A DNA stretch of 10,815 bases from Gammaproteobacteria bacterium (GTDB taxonomy: Bacteria; Pseudomonadota; Gammaproteobacteria; Steroidobacterales; Rariloculaceae): assembly GCA_004357505.1 (NCBI GenBank), contig SMWC01000047.1:1-10815 (forward strand), in the 5' to 3' direction. Below, piece by piece: positions 1 to 5,938 of this stretch (position 1 is the stretch's first letter; each line of letters begins with the position of its first letter). The notes under the pieces were generated by a model. That model did no database searches. It had not been told where the DNA came from and was given only the letters and a program-made list of their open reading frames with translations. Made by a program: the position numbers and the translations under genes.

Positions 1-11
1 ATACTACGTTG

Positions 12-26
12 TGTGCGGCCCGCACA
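12..26. promoter_or_regulatory. GC-rich palindrome beside the left repeat copy
   Basis: TGTGCGG and CCGCACA form perfect 7-bp arms around a single central C. It sits directly against the 62-bp repeat copy that starts at 26. No T-run follows on either strand within the window, so it is more likely a protein-binding palindrome or a small hairpin than a terminator. It is not present at the second repeat copy. Confidence 0.3.
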
Positions 27-87
27 GAATCCGCCTTCTATCGGCCTAGGTATGTGATGAGTATCACACTAGTGAGTGATACGGGAA
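26..87 (-). repeat. 62-bp promoter-like direct repeat, copy 1
   Basis: This segment aligns without gaps to 884-945 (offset 858), differing at 9 of 62 positions by hand count. The differences in the CRP-like half are A/T swaps. The shared core contains CCTAGG, a TGTGA-N6-TCACA dyad and an overlapping ACTAGT dyad. Copy 2 lies just upstream of a leftward gene, so copy 1 may be the promoter of the next leftward gene, beyond the left edge. An alternative is that the two copies are direct repeats bordering a mobile or duplicated segment. Confidence 0.75.
53..68. promoter_or_regulatory. CRP/FNR-family-type operator, copy 1
   Basis: The sequence is TGTGATGAGTATCACA, with both half-sites (TGTGA and TCACA) perfect for the CRP consensus and the expected 6-bp spacing. 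The inner bases extend the dyad to GTGAT-N4-ATCAC. It lies inside repeat copy 1. The binding protein is inferred: CRP, or a relative such as Clp, would read this site. Confidence 0.5.
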
Positions 88-120
88 TTTAGCGGCCCAG
101 CATCCGTGAGCTGAGTTGCC

Positions 121-588
121 TTAGAATCGTCTGGCCAGGCGAGTCGTGATCACTACGCCATCCCTGTTTCTAGTAAAAGTATAGTGCAGGACAGTTTCGG
201 CGTTATTGCTCAATACTATATCGGCTTCGCATACCAGTCTGTCGGGTTGACTGCTCATCGTCCTTGCGTTCCTAAATTCAATAATGTCGAATTTTACGAC
301 GCCCTGATTGCTTGATGCGATACGACGGGCTTGTCTCTCTGTAGATGAGCTTTCGCAATTCCACAGCGGCTCAGGGGTCCATGTCACGGCGTAGTAACTT
401 AAGCTCAATAGACTTAGAAACATGAGAATCGGCCAGAGGCGCGCCCGGGACTTTTTGTCTTCTGTAATTTTCTGCTGCGGATGCTCTGCCGGTGGCGGCT
501 GACTCGATTTCCTGGGCGAGTCGCAACGGGGACAATCTGCCGTTGTGTCGCTGATCTGCGTCCCGCACTCGTTGCAATCGAGCAGCAT
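121..588 (-). CDS. Zinc-ribbon membrane protein, unknown function
   Basis: This 155-residue protein starts with a zinc ribbon: C5-x2-C8 and C19-x2-C22, ten residues apart, as in zinc-ribbon domains that bind one Zn. A Pro/Lys-rich linker follows (about 28-50). One membrane segment spans about 51-68 (W-P-I-L-M-F-L-S-L-L). The remaining 85 residues should be outside the membrane and contain C78 and C120, which could form a disulfide. The positive linker before the membrane segment predicts a cytoplasmic ribbon and a periplasmic tail. The ATG at 588 has only a weak AAGAAG ribosome site. An inverted repeat GCCCCA/TGGGGC (600-605/623-628) lies just upstream. It is probably co-transcribed with the 60-residue ORF 80 bp upstream. 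The architecture is recognisable but I cannot name the family or its role. Confidence 0.75.
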   Translation of the reverse strand: MLLDCNECGTQISDTTADCPRCDSPRKSSQPPPAEHPQQKITEDKKSRARLWPILMFLSLLSLSYYAVTWTPEPLWNCESSSTERQARRIASSNQGVVKFDIIEFRNARTMSSQPDRLVCEADIVLSNNAETVLHYTFTRNRDGVVITTRLARRF

Positions 589-668
589 AAACTTCTTATG
601 CCCCAGGTAGTGCTGGCAAGAGTGGGGCTATCCGACGCCTGTGGGAGGTTGATGGAAAAGATCTGTCC

Positions 669-851
669 TCATCTGAACCAACTTAATATTCGCTGTGTCC
701 AGCTAACAGGGGCTGCCTTGGGCTGGTAGCGATTCCGCGCTGTAGTACTGTCAAGGATCTCTTCTACCATAGCCTTCGTTCTCTTGATTTCTATTTTGGT
801 CGTGGCGTCATAGTTGCCAACGTTTTTATCTGTAGAGTGAGTTTCATCCAT
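669..851 (-). CDS. Small charged hypothetical protein (60 aa)
   Basis: The 60-residue product has a hydrophilic, Thr/Asp/Lys-rich N-terminal half and a possible helix around residues 24-40 (K-A-M-V-E-E-I-L-D). It ends in a basic amphipathic tail (W-T-Q-R-I-L-S-W-F-R) that could touch a membrane. There is no signal peptide or cysteine. Support for it being real is positional: a GAGAG ribosome site lies 6 bases before the ATG at 851, the promoter-like repeat at 884-945 sits just upstream, and the zinc-ribbon gene follows in the same direction 80 bp later. No family is recognised, and the short length leaves a real chance that it is not translated. Confidence 0.4.
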   Translation of the reverse strand: MDETHSTDKNVGNYDATTKIEIKRTKAMVEEILDSTTARNRYQPKAAPVSWTQRILSWFR

Positions 852-883
852 ATCGTTCTCTCAAGAAGAGTATCGATATGGGA

Positions 884-945
884 AGAATCTGCTTTCTGTC
901 AGCCTAGGTATGTGATGTGTTTCACACTAGTGTGTGATTCGAGAA
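884..945 (-). repeat. 62-bp promoter-like direct repeat, copy 2
   Basis: This is the partner of 26-87. It begins 33 bp upstream of the ATG of the leftward small ORF. If the CRP-type dyad (centre 918.5) acts at the classical -41.5 position on the minus strand, the start of transcription would be near 877. The -10 hexamer would then be at 884-889, reading GATTCT on the minus strand. This is where the repeat begins, and the hexamer is identical in copy 1. That fits a duplicated activator-dependent promoter, though it remains an inference. It also holds a perfect CACACTAGTGTG palindrome at 923-934. Confidence 0.75.
911..926. promoter_or_regulatory. CRP/FNR-family-type operator, copy 2
   Basis: The sequence is TGTGATGTGTTTCACA: perfect TGTGA and TCACA half-sites with 6 bases between. 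The downstream arm is shared with the adjoining palindrome CACACTAGTGTG (923-934), so two dimeric regulators could compete for overlapping sites. It is placed to control the leftward gene starting at 851. Confidence 0.5.
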
Positions 946-1361
946 GCGAGAAGCTCCTAATTCGGCCAGATTTCTACCGGGTTAGCCGGATAGCTGTCGA
1001 TCAAGACGTGCTGTAAAGGTATGGATAGTCTGACAAGTCCGCCGTATAGTGCCGTCTCGATTATTCTGCCTGGCAATATCTGCGACGCGACGAAAGTCAC
1101 GGTAGTGATTAAGGTTTAGACGATGAGGCGATGGACTACTTTATCTATTTGAGCAAACGATAAAGGGCGGTAGTTGCCGAAGGGCAGCTTTGCGAAAAAA
1201 CCGCACCAGGCGGAACAAATAGGCTGAGTACCCCAATCGTTTGTTGCGTGGACAATCATATCCCCGCTGAAAGGTCATTAATTAGCCTGTTTCCGCGCTA
1301 TTTCGAGCCCTGGATAGGTAGAATGTATCAAGAGTGATTCCCTTTTTCTTAGGGGGAGAAT
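946..1361. other. Intergenic stretch without a gene
   Basis: I see no convincing coding sequence here. It holds the nested inverted repeat at 1154-1243 and a -10-like TAGAAT at 1319-1324. No matching -35 box lies at usual spacing, so the promoter for the TPR gene is uncertain. It also contains the ribosome site AGGGGGAG at 1351-1358 for that gene. It appears more AT-rich than the genes to the right. Confidence 0.6.
1154..1243. other. Nested inverted repeats, possible structured RNA
   Basis: CAAACGAT (1154-1161) pairs with ATCGTTTG (1236-1243). Inside, GCGGT (1167-1171) can pair with ACCGC (1200-1204). Within that, AGTTGCC and GGCAGCT (1172-1178 / 1183-1189) form a 7-bp hairpin (one G-T pair) with a GAAG loop. 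On the minus strand, CCGC-CTGGT-GCGG followed by six T's (about 1213-1195) resembles a short factor-independent terminator. No known RNA family is recognised. It may be a small RNA, an untranslated-region structure or chance. Confidence 0.3.
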
Positions 1362-3128
1362 ATGACCTCGTTTTTCGGGGAGTTGAAACGACGCCACGTC
1401 TTCAGAGTCGCGGTGGCCTACGCTATTGTCGGTTGGATATTGGTCGAAGTTTCATCTGTTCTGGGGCCAGCACTGAATCTTCCCGACTGGGCTACCAGCT
1501 TGGTGGTGTTCTTTGTTCTCCTGGGGTTCCCTCTCGCGCTGATCCTGTCGTGGGCCTATGACCTCACCCCGCAAGGTATAGAGCGGACGAAGTCCGTTCC
1601 TACGCCCGGGAGTATTACCCAGGCCACTGGGAGAAAGTTCGACTTTGTGGTTATCGGTCTGATGACCGTCGGAATCGCGTTTCTTGTCGTGAACAACTAT
1701 TTACTGGAGGACGACTCAGGTGAAGCGTCCGAGACGGCGGTAGGCGTTCTCCCCAACTCAATAGCAGTATTGCCATTCGAGAACCTGAGTCCCGACCCCG
1801 ACAACGCCTATTACGCCGCGGGCATTCACGAGGAGATTCTTAACCAGCTCGCGAAACTAAGTGCCCTCAACGTCATTGCACGGACATCCATGCGGCAATA
1901 CGCGAATACCGACAAGTCGATACCCGAGATTGCCAGCGAGCTGAACGTGGAAACCGTCATGGAGGGCAGCGTTCGCTACGATGCTGGACGGATTCGAATT
2001 ACCACTCAGTTGAATGACGGGGTGACGGGTGCGCATATCTGGTCCGAGACCTACACTCGCGAGTTCGACGATATATTCGCGATTGAGTCGGATGTCGCAA
2101 CGAACGTGGCTAACGCGCTTGAAGCTGAATTCTCCCTGGAGGAGCAGCTAAAAATCGAAGAATTACCTACGAACTCTCCCGCCGCCTACGCCCTTTACCT
2201 GAAGGCGAGGTCAGAATTCACGAATAATGCCCGCTTAATTCGGAATCGAATGGAACCACTTCTGCTGGACGCCATTGACCTCGATCCCGAGTTCGCCCTG
2301 GCCTATGGATGGCTGGCTTTTGTTTACGGCTACGTCCTTGAGGAGGCACTAACTCTAGAGTACGCAGAGAAGGCCCTTGAGCTGGACCCTGACCTTGGTC
2401 TTGCGTATGCAGCAATCTCGACGATGTATTACCTCACAAGTCGCTTCGAAGAAGCGTTGCAGTCCAGTGAGCTAGCTATCCAGCTTAGCCCGTCCGATCC
2501 TTTCGTTAACACGGTCTACGCGGAAGTCTTGATAGCAACGGGCAATGAGGAAGAAGCGCTTAGGGTGCGCGAGCAGGCAACACGCCTAGATCCGGCAAAC
2601 GCAAATGCATTCTCCAACCTCGGTATGACTCGCTGGATTGTTGGGGATCGTGACGGAGGCATCGTCGCGATGAGACGCGCTGTTCAGCTTGCCCCTGAAT
2701 CGGTTAACTCCCACGAGATGCTTGGCATGATGGAAGCCGTGCTCGGTAACAGGGCGGAGGGGGTGGCTCAGCTACGACTCGCGGAGCGACTTGCCCCCGA
2801 TGATGAACGCCCGAATGTTGTTGTTGCCTACCACTATCGTGTGGTCGAGTTGCATGAGGACGCTGCCAGGATCGCCAGAGCGTGGGCAGAGAGCGGTCAG
2901 CAAGCTCCTCAGGGTGCGGCTGAGCTGATGCGCTTATTTTATTACCTCGTGCTCGATGACGAAGAACAAGCGTTAGACGCCTTAGTGCAGCTCATCGAGG
3001 CTCCCTCTGGAGTATTCATCCCTCCCTTCACCTACGTGATCACCAACGTATGGGACGACCCGACTCTGGAGAAGCCTGAATTTCAGGAACTGCGAGCCAA
3101 TCTCCGCGCTAAGTTCGGTTGGAATTAG
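1362..3128 (+). CDS. TolB/FlgO-like TPR membrane protein
   Basis: This 588-residue protein has an N-terminal membrane module of three hydrophobic segments (about 15-37, 45-66 and 94-112). The module carries the conserved F-x-E-L-K-R-R leader and the G-F-P-L-A-L-I-L-S-W-A-Y-D-L-T-P stretch. Residues about 132-255 form the TolB N-terminal/FlgO-like domain, with I-A-V-L-P-F-E-N-L-S-P at 134-144 and the V-M-E-G-S-V-R motif near 199-205. The rest, about 270-560, is TPR-like helical repeats. In related proteins this C-terminal part follows a DNA-binding or adenylate cyclase domain. Here there is no effector domain, so it is probably a scaffold or sensor facing the periplasm. The ATG at 1362 has a strong AGGGGGAG ribosome site. 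It seems to be a single-gene unit, and a pseudogene follows it. The family is confident; the exact role is not known. Confidence 0.9.
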   Translation: MTSFFGELKRRHVFRVAVAYAIVGWILVEVSSVLGPALNLPDWATSLVVFFVLLGFPLALILSWAYDLTPQGIERTKSVPTPGSITQATGRKFDFVVIGLMTVGIAFLVVNNYLLEDDSGEASETAVGVLPNSIAVLPFENLSPDPDNAYYAAGIHEEILNQLAKLSALNVIARTSMRQYANTDKSIPEIASELNVETVMEGSVRYDAGRIRITTQLNDGVTGAHIWSETYTREFDDIFAIESDVATNVANALEAEFSLEEQLKIEELPTNSPAAYALYLKARSEFTNNARLIRNRMEPLLLDAIDLDPEFALAYGWLAFVYGYVLEEALTLEYAEKALELDPDLGLAYAAISTMYYLTSRFEEALQSSELAIQLSPSDPFVNTVYAEVLIATGNEEEALRVREQATRLDPANANAFSNLGMTRWIVGDRDGGIVAMRRAVQLAPESVNSHEMLGMMEAVLGNRAEGVAQLRLAERLAPDDERPNVVVAYHYRVVELHEDAARIARAWAESGQQAPQGAAELMRLFYYLVLDDEEQALDALVQLIEAPSGVFIPPFTYVITNVWDDPTLEKPEFQELRANLRAKFGWN

Positions 3129-3145
3129 GCCGTGCCCCTTTAAAA

Positions 3146-3487
3146 GGCATGCCGTATATCATGAGCTAGCCCTATCCGATAGAGTTCGTCGAGCAGAACA
3201 ACGCGATCTTGCTTCGCATCAAGGCATACGACCTCGTTCGAACGATACACATGAGTAACGCTGCGCCTACTGAAGAGCAGCCCCCTCTCTGTTAGGCTAT
3301 TCGGTAGGACGCTGGGAGGTACATCGAGCGTATCACCGCTACGGATAATGGCAGCCGGCTGGAGTACGAGATCACGATCACTGATCCCGCGACATTTACT
3401 GAGCCGCTGGTGTTCGAGAAGTCGTGGGTATGGCTCTCCGATGTGACGGTGGAGCCTTACGATTGCGTAGTGGGTGACACTGTGTAA
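3146..3487 (+). pseudogene. Decayed C-terminal remnant of a two-domain DUF6152 protein
   Basis: Conceptual translation matches residues about 182-315 of the intact protein at 7105-8067. Matching blocks are G-M-P-Y-I-M (3146-3163), Y-D-L-V-R-T-I-H (3227-3250), L-G-Y-S-V-G-R-W-E (3292-3318) and EYEITITDPATFTEP followed by a conserved P-Y-D-C. Three lesions are visible. There is an in-frame TAG at 3167. The frame shifts near 3286-3290 in a CT-rich run. About 30 residues between the W-E motif and the E-R motif (residues about 240-269 of the intact protein) are missing, which restores the first frame. The N-terminal DUF6152 half and any start codon are absent. The relic lies between the TPR gene and a short intact DUF6152 gene. 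It is evidence of an extra, lost paralogue. Confidence 0.85.
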
Positions 3488-3579
3488 GTTGCGGTGTTTA
3501 TCAGCTGTAGCGGAACTTGTCCGGGCCGACCAGGGTCCAGAAGGAAGACTCTAGCGATCCCATCGAAGGAATTGCCGGA

Positions 3580-3996
3580 ATGAATATGCCCCAAACGAAA
3601 GATACAGTACGCCGGCCAAGCTTTCTGGCTATCGCGCTGCTGCTGCCGTTGACCACATCCGCTCACCACTCCTTTCCTGAGCACTTCAACACGAGCCGAA
3701 TTGCCGAGATCGAAGGTGAGGTCACCAACGTTCAATGGTCGAATCCGCATGTGTCTTTCACGATGCGCACGGCGGAAGGGGAGACCTGGATAATTCAATC
3801 CAATTCCATCAGAGGCCTCGAACGGCGAGAGATATCACAGGACGTGATACGAGTAGGTAACCGCTTCAAACTGGCTGGATTCCCGGCCCGCAACGGCAGC
3901 CATGAGATGTACACGAGCAACATTCTGCTGGCCGATGGCAGAGAAGTCGTGTTAAGACCCGGCGCCGAGCTACGCTGGCAAACGGCGGAAGAATAG
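3580..3996 (+). CDS. Exported DUF6152 family protein, single domain
   Basis: From the ATG at 3580 the product is 138 residues. That start follows GAAGGA (3565-3570) by 9 bases and gives a clean signal peptide (R-R at 11-12, hydrophobic 15-26). A TTG start at 3517 is possible but would put 21 extra polar residues before the signal. Predicted cleavage after A28 leaves a mature N-terminus of His-His-Ser. The DUF6152 core follows: E-G-E-V-T-N-V-Q-W-S-N-P-H at 45-57, a W-x-I-x-S-N-S stretch near 70-76, and G-N-R-F-K-L-A-G near 93-100. The family has no established function. It leads a rightward cluster, 57 bp before the dehydrogenase gene. H29/H30 and H57 are candidate metal ligands by inference. 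Confidence 0.85.
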   Translation: MNMPQTKDTVRRPSFLAIALLLPLTTSAHHSFPEHFNTSRIAEIEGEVTNVQWSNPHVSFTMRTAEGETWIIQSNSIRGLERREISQDVIRVGNRFKLAGFPARNGSHEMYTSNILLADGREVVLRPGAELRWQTAEE

Positions 3997-4053
3997 TAGT
4001 CGACCGCCGGTGTCGGGTCGATCGAACGTCAACGTACAAGGGGAGAACCGAAT

Positions 4054-5373
4054 ATGAGACAACGGCATCTGATGTGGCTACTCACGAGTATGGCCTTCGG
4101 TGTGAGTCATTCGGCCGGTCTTTGGGCAGCGCAAGTATCGAGTGCCTATTCGGTCGATGCTTCGGCGCCCATCGATCCTGATCTAGGGATGAAAGTTCCA
4201 CCCGGTTTCGAGGCAACGGTCTTCGCCGATATGGACGGCTACGCTCGCCACATGGCCGTCCGTAACGATGGCACGCTGTATTTGGCTCTGACGGTTCGTA
4301 TGGGCAGAGGCAGCACGATGGGGATAGTCGCCATGCGGGATAACGACGGCGACGGTGCCGCGGATGTCATCGAGCGTTTCGCCACAAATATTCCGGGAAC
4401 GGCACTACAGTTTCATGACGGCGATTTGTACTTCGGCTCCAAAACAGCGGTCTACCGTTTCAGTTTCGAGGGCGATGAATTGGTGCCTGCCGCCGATCCC
4501 GAAATAGTCGTGGACGGATTCCCGGTGCAGCGGCTCCATGACGCGAAGACCTTCGCCATCGATAATGATCACAATATCTATATCAATGTCGGCGCGCCGT
4601 CGAACGCCTGCATGGAAGAATTTCGGACACGCGGCTCTTTAGGGCAACAACCTTGTCCGCACCTGGAAGTGCAAGCCGGCGTGTGGCGCTATGACGCCGA
4701 CGCAAACGGACAGACTCATGCCGACGATGGCGTGCAAATCGCCACCGGCACCCGCAACGCTGTGGCGATCGCATGGAGTGAGGACCACGAGCAGGTCTAT
4801 TTTCTGGCCCACGGACGAGACGCGCTATCTAGCTTATATCCTGAGCACTTTACGGTCGAGGAGAGTGCCGAGCTGCCGTCGGAGGAGATGCATATTCTCG
4901 TTGAAGGCGGCAATTATGGATGGCCGTACAGTTACTACGATCACATTCAAGGCAAGCGCCTTCTGGCACCCGAGTACGGAGGTGATGGGAAACAAGAGTC
5001 AGAAGCGGGACTGTACGCCGAACCCATTGCGACGTTCCCCGGACACTGGGCACCGAATGACCTGATGTTCTACACGGGCGACCAGTTTCCTGCACGGTTC
5101 CGCAATGGCGCGTTCATCGTCTTCCATGGCTCATGGAACCGGGCGCCTTTGCCGCAGGCCGGCTACAATGTCGTCTTCCAACCGTTCGACGGCGCATTGC
5201 CGGGGCCCGACTTCGAGATTTTCGCAGAGGGATTCGAAGGCACGGACGTGCTGGATAATCCGGCCGATGCCACACACCGTCCGACGGGTATTGCGGAGGG
5301 CGTGGACGGGGAGATCTATATCTCGAGCACCGTCAGCGGCCGCGTCTGGCAAGTACGGTACGTCGGAGAGTAG
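4054..5373 (+). CDS. PQQ-dependent sugar/sorbosone dehydrogenase-like protein
   Basis: This 439-residue protein of the soluble glucose/sorbosone dehydrogenase fold is a six-bladed propeller that in the family binds PQQ and Ca and oxidises aldoses or aldehydes in the periplasm. A signal peptide (residues 1-26, cleaving about W-A-A|Q) fits that location. Family landmarks are a D-N-D-G-D-G calcium-type loop (96-101), H162 in R-L-H-D-A, the I-N-V-G-A-P-S-N-A-C block with C186 and a partner C201, A-T-G-T-R-N-A-V (230-237), G-N-Y-G-W-P-Y (286-292), F-H-G-S-W-N-R (357-363) and H-R-P-T-G-I (408-413). The ATG at 4054 has AAGGGGAG 8 bases upstream. The adjoining cytochrome c gene is the likely electron acceptor. 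The substrate is not predictable from sequence, and PQQ synthesis genes are not in the window. Confidence 0.88.
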   Translation: MRQRHLMWLLTSMAFGVSHSAGLWAAQVSSAYSVDASAPIDPDLGMKVPPGFEATVFADMDGYARHMAVRNDGTLYLALTVRMGRGSTMGIVAMRDNDGDGAADVIERFATNIPGTALQFHDGDLYFGSKTAVYRFSFEGDELVPAADPEIVVDGFPVQRLHDAKTFAIDNDHNIYINVGAPSNACMEEFRTRGSLGQQPCPHLEVQAGVWRYDADANGQTHADDGVQIATGTRNAVAIAWSEDHEQVYFLAHGRDALSSLYPEHFTVEESAELPSEEMHILVEGGNYGWPYSYYDHIQGKRLLAPEYGGDGKQESEAGLYAEPIATFPGHWAPNDLMFYTGDQFPARFRNGAFIVFHGSWNRAPLPQAGYNVVFQPFDGALPGPDFEIFAEGFEGTDVLDNPADATHRPTGIAEGVDGEIYISSTVSGRVWQVRYVGE

Positions 5374-5376
5374 ACG

Positions 5377-5787
5377 ATTCTCGTTCCGCGGTTCGCACGA
5401 TCAGGGGCGCTATTCCTCGGTTTCCTGACGACGTTCGCGTCGGGTTGTGCTGTTCATGACGAGGAGGTATCCGCTCGGCAGTTGCTGGCAGACGGTCTAG
5501 CGGTCTACCAGCGTGACTGTCTGGCCTGTCACATGGCGGACGGGCGCGGCGTGCCCGGTATAAACCCCGGGTTGCTCGGCAGCCCATGGGTCTTGGGTAG
5601 TAGCGACGCACTCGTCGGCTATGTGTTGACGGGAGGTTTTAGCCCGGAGGTCCTTATGGCCCGTTTCGATTATCTATCCGATACGGACATGGCTGCCGTG
5701 CTGACCTACTGTCGAGAGGTTTTCGGTGAGGGTTCAGGCGCGGTCAATGTCGAGCAAGTCGCCCGGTTGCGCGCACAGCTGGAGTGA
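5377..5787 (+). CDS. Cytochrome c, probable lipoprotein with ATT start
   Basis: The frame encodes a class I cytochrome c: heme motif C48-L-A-C51-H52, then G-R-G-V-P-G, with M94 (V-L-M-A-R-F) as the likely sixth ligand before L-S-D-T-D-M-A-A-V-L. The first usable ATG/GTG/TTG is a TTG at 5482, which would begin inside the mature domain and give no export signal. Reading upstream in frame gives a good lipoprotein signal: V-P-R-F-A-R-S, a hydrophobic stretch, then F-A-S-G-C24. The only plausible initiator is ATT at 5377, preceded by GGAGAG at 5365-5370 inside the last dehydrogenase codons, with 6-base spacing. Translational coupling with the dehydrogenase (stop at 5371-5373) is likely. Product 136 residues. 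It probably takes electrons from that enzyme. A recent start-codon mutation is the main alternative. Confidence 0.75.
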   Translation: MLVPRFARSGALFLGFLTTFASGCAVHDEEVSARQLLADGLAVYQRDCLACHMADGRGVPGINPGLLGSPWVLGSSDALVGYVLTGGFSPEVLMARFDYLSDTDMAAVLTYCREVFGEGSGAVNVEQVARLRAQLE

Positions 5788-5851
5788 GAATTCGGCTTAA
5801 GTCGGCGGATCTGAGCGTCGAGCCCAGAGCAGAGGCGGCATCGAAACCTGC

Positions 5852-5880
5852 TTGACAGGGTCTAGGGCAGAAGTCAGAGT
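5852..5880 (+). promoter_or_regulatory. Weak candidate promoter for the FAH gene
   Basis: A perfect TTGACA lies at 5852-5857. At 17-bp spacing the -10 position reads CAGAGT (5875-5880), matching TATAAT at only three positions. The 151-bp gap before the FAH gene leaves room for its own promoter, but read-through from the dehydrogenase-cytochrome unit is as likely. No terminator was found in the gap. Confidence 0.2.
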
Positions 5881-5938
5881 GATCATCAGATCTAACTCGA
5901 TTGCTTAACAACTACACCTATTACGGGGAGTAATCAAC

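Noticed and set aside
481..729. 82-codon plus-strand frame near the left end
   Set aside because: It overlaps both the start of the zinc-ribbon gene and the end of the small leftward ORF, and shows no domain or signal.
26..945. Integron cassette with attC sites
   Set aside because: The 62-bp repeats are about the right size and spacing, but they lack the inverse-core and core motifs (RYYYAAC / GTTRRRY) and the long imperfect hairpin of attC. They also sit at the promoter side of the gene with CRP-type dyads.
4000..4021. Terminator between the short DUF6152 gene and the dehydrogenase
   Set aside because: TCGACC/GGTCGA can pair around a 10-base loop, but there is no T-run and the next ribosome site is close. 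It is too weak to call.
5371..5448. Stop-codon read-through fusing the dehydrogenase to the cytochrome c
   Set aside because: Both lie in the same frame across the TAG, but the sequence after it is an N-terminal lipoprotein signal, which would be useless inside a fusion. A separate ATT start with its own ribosome site fits better.
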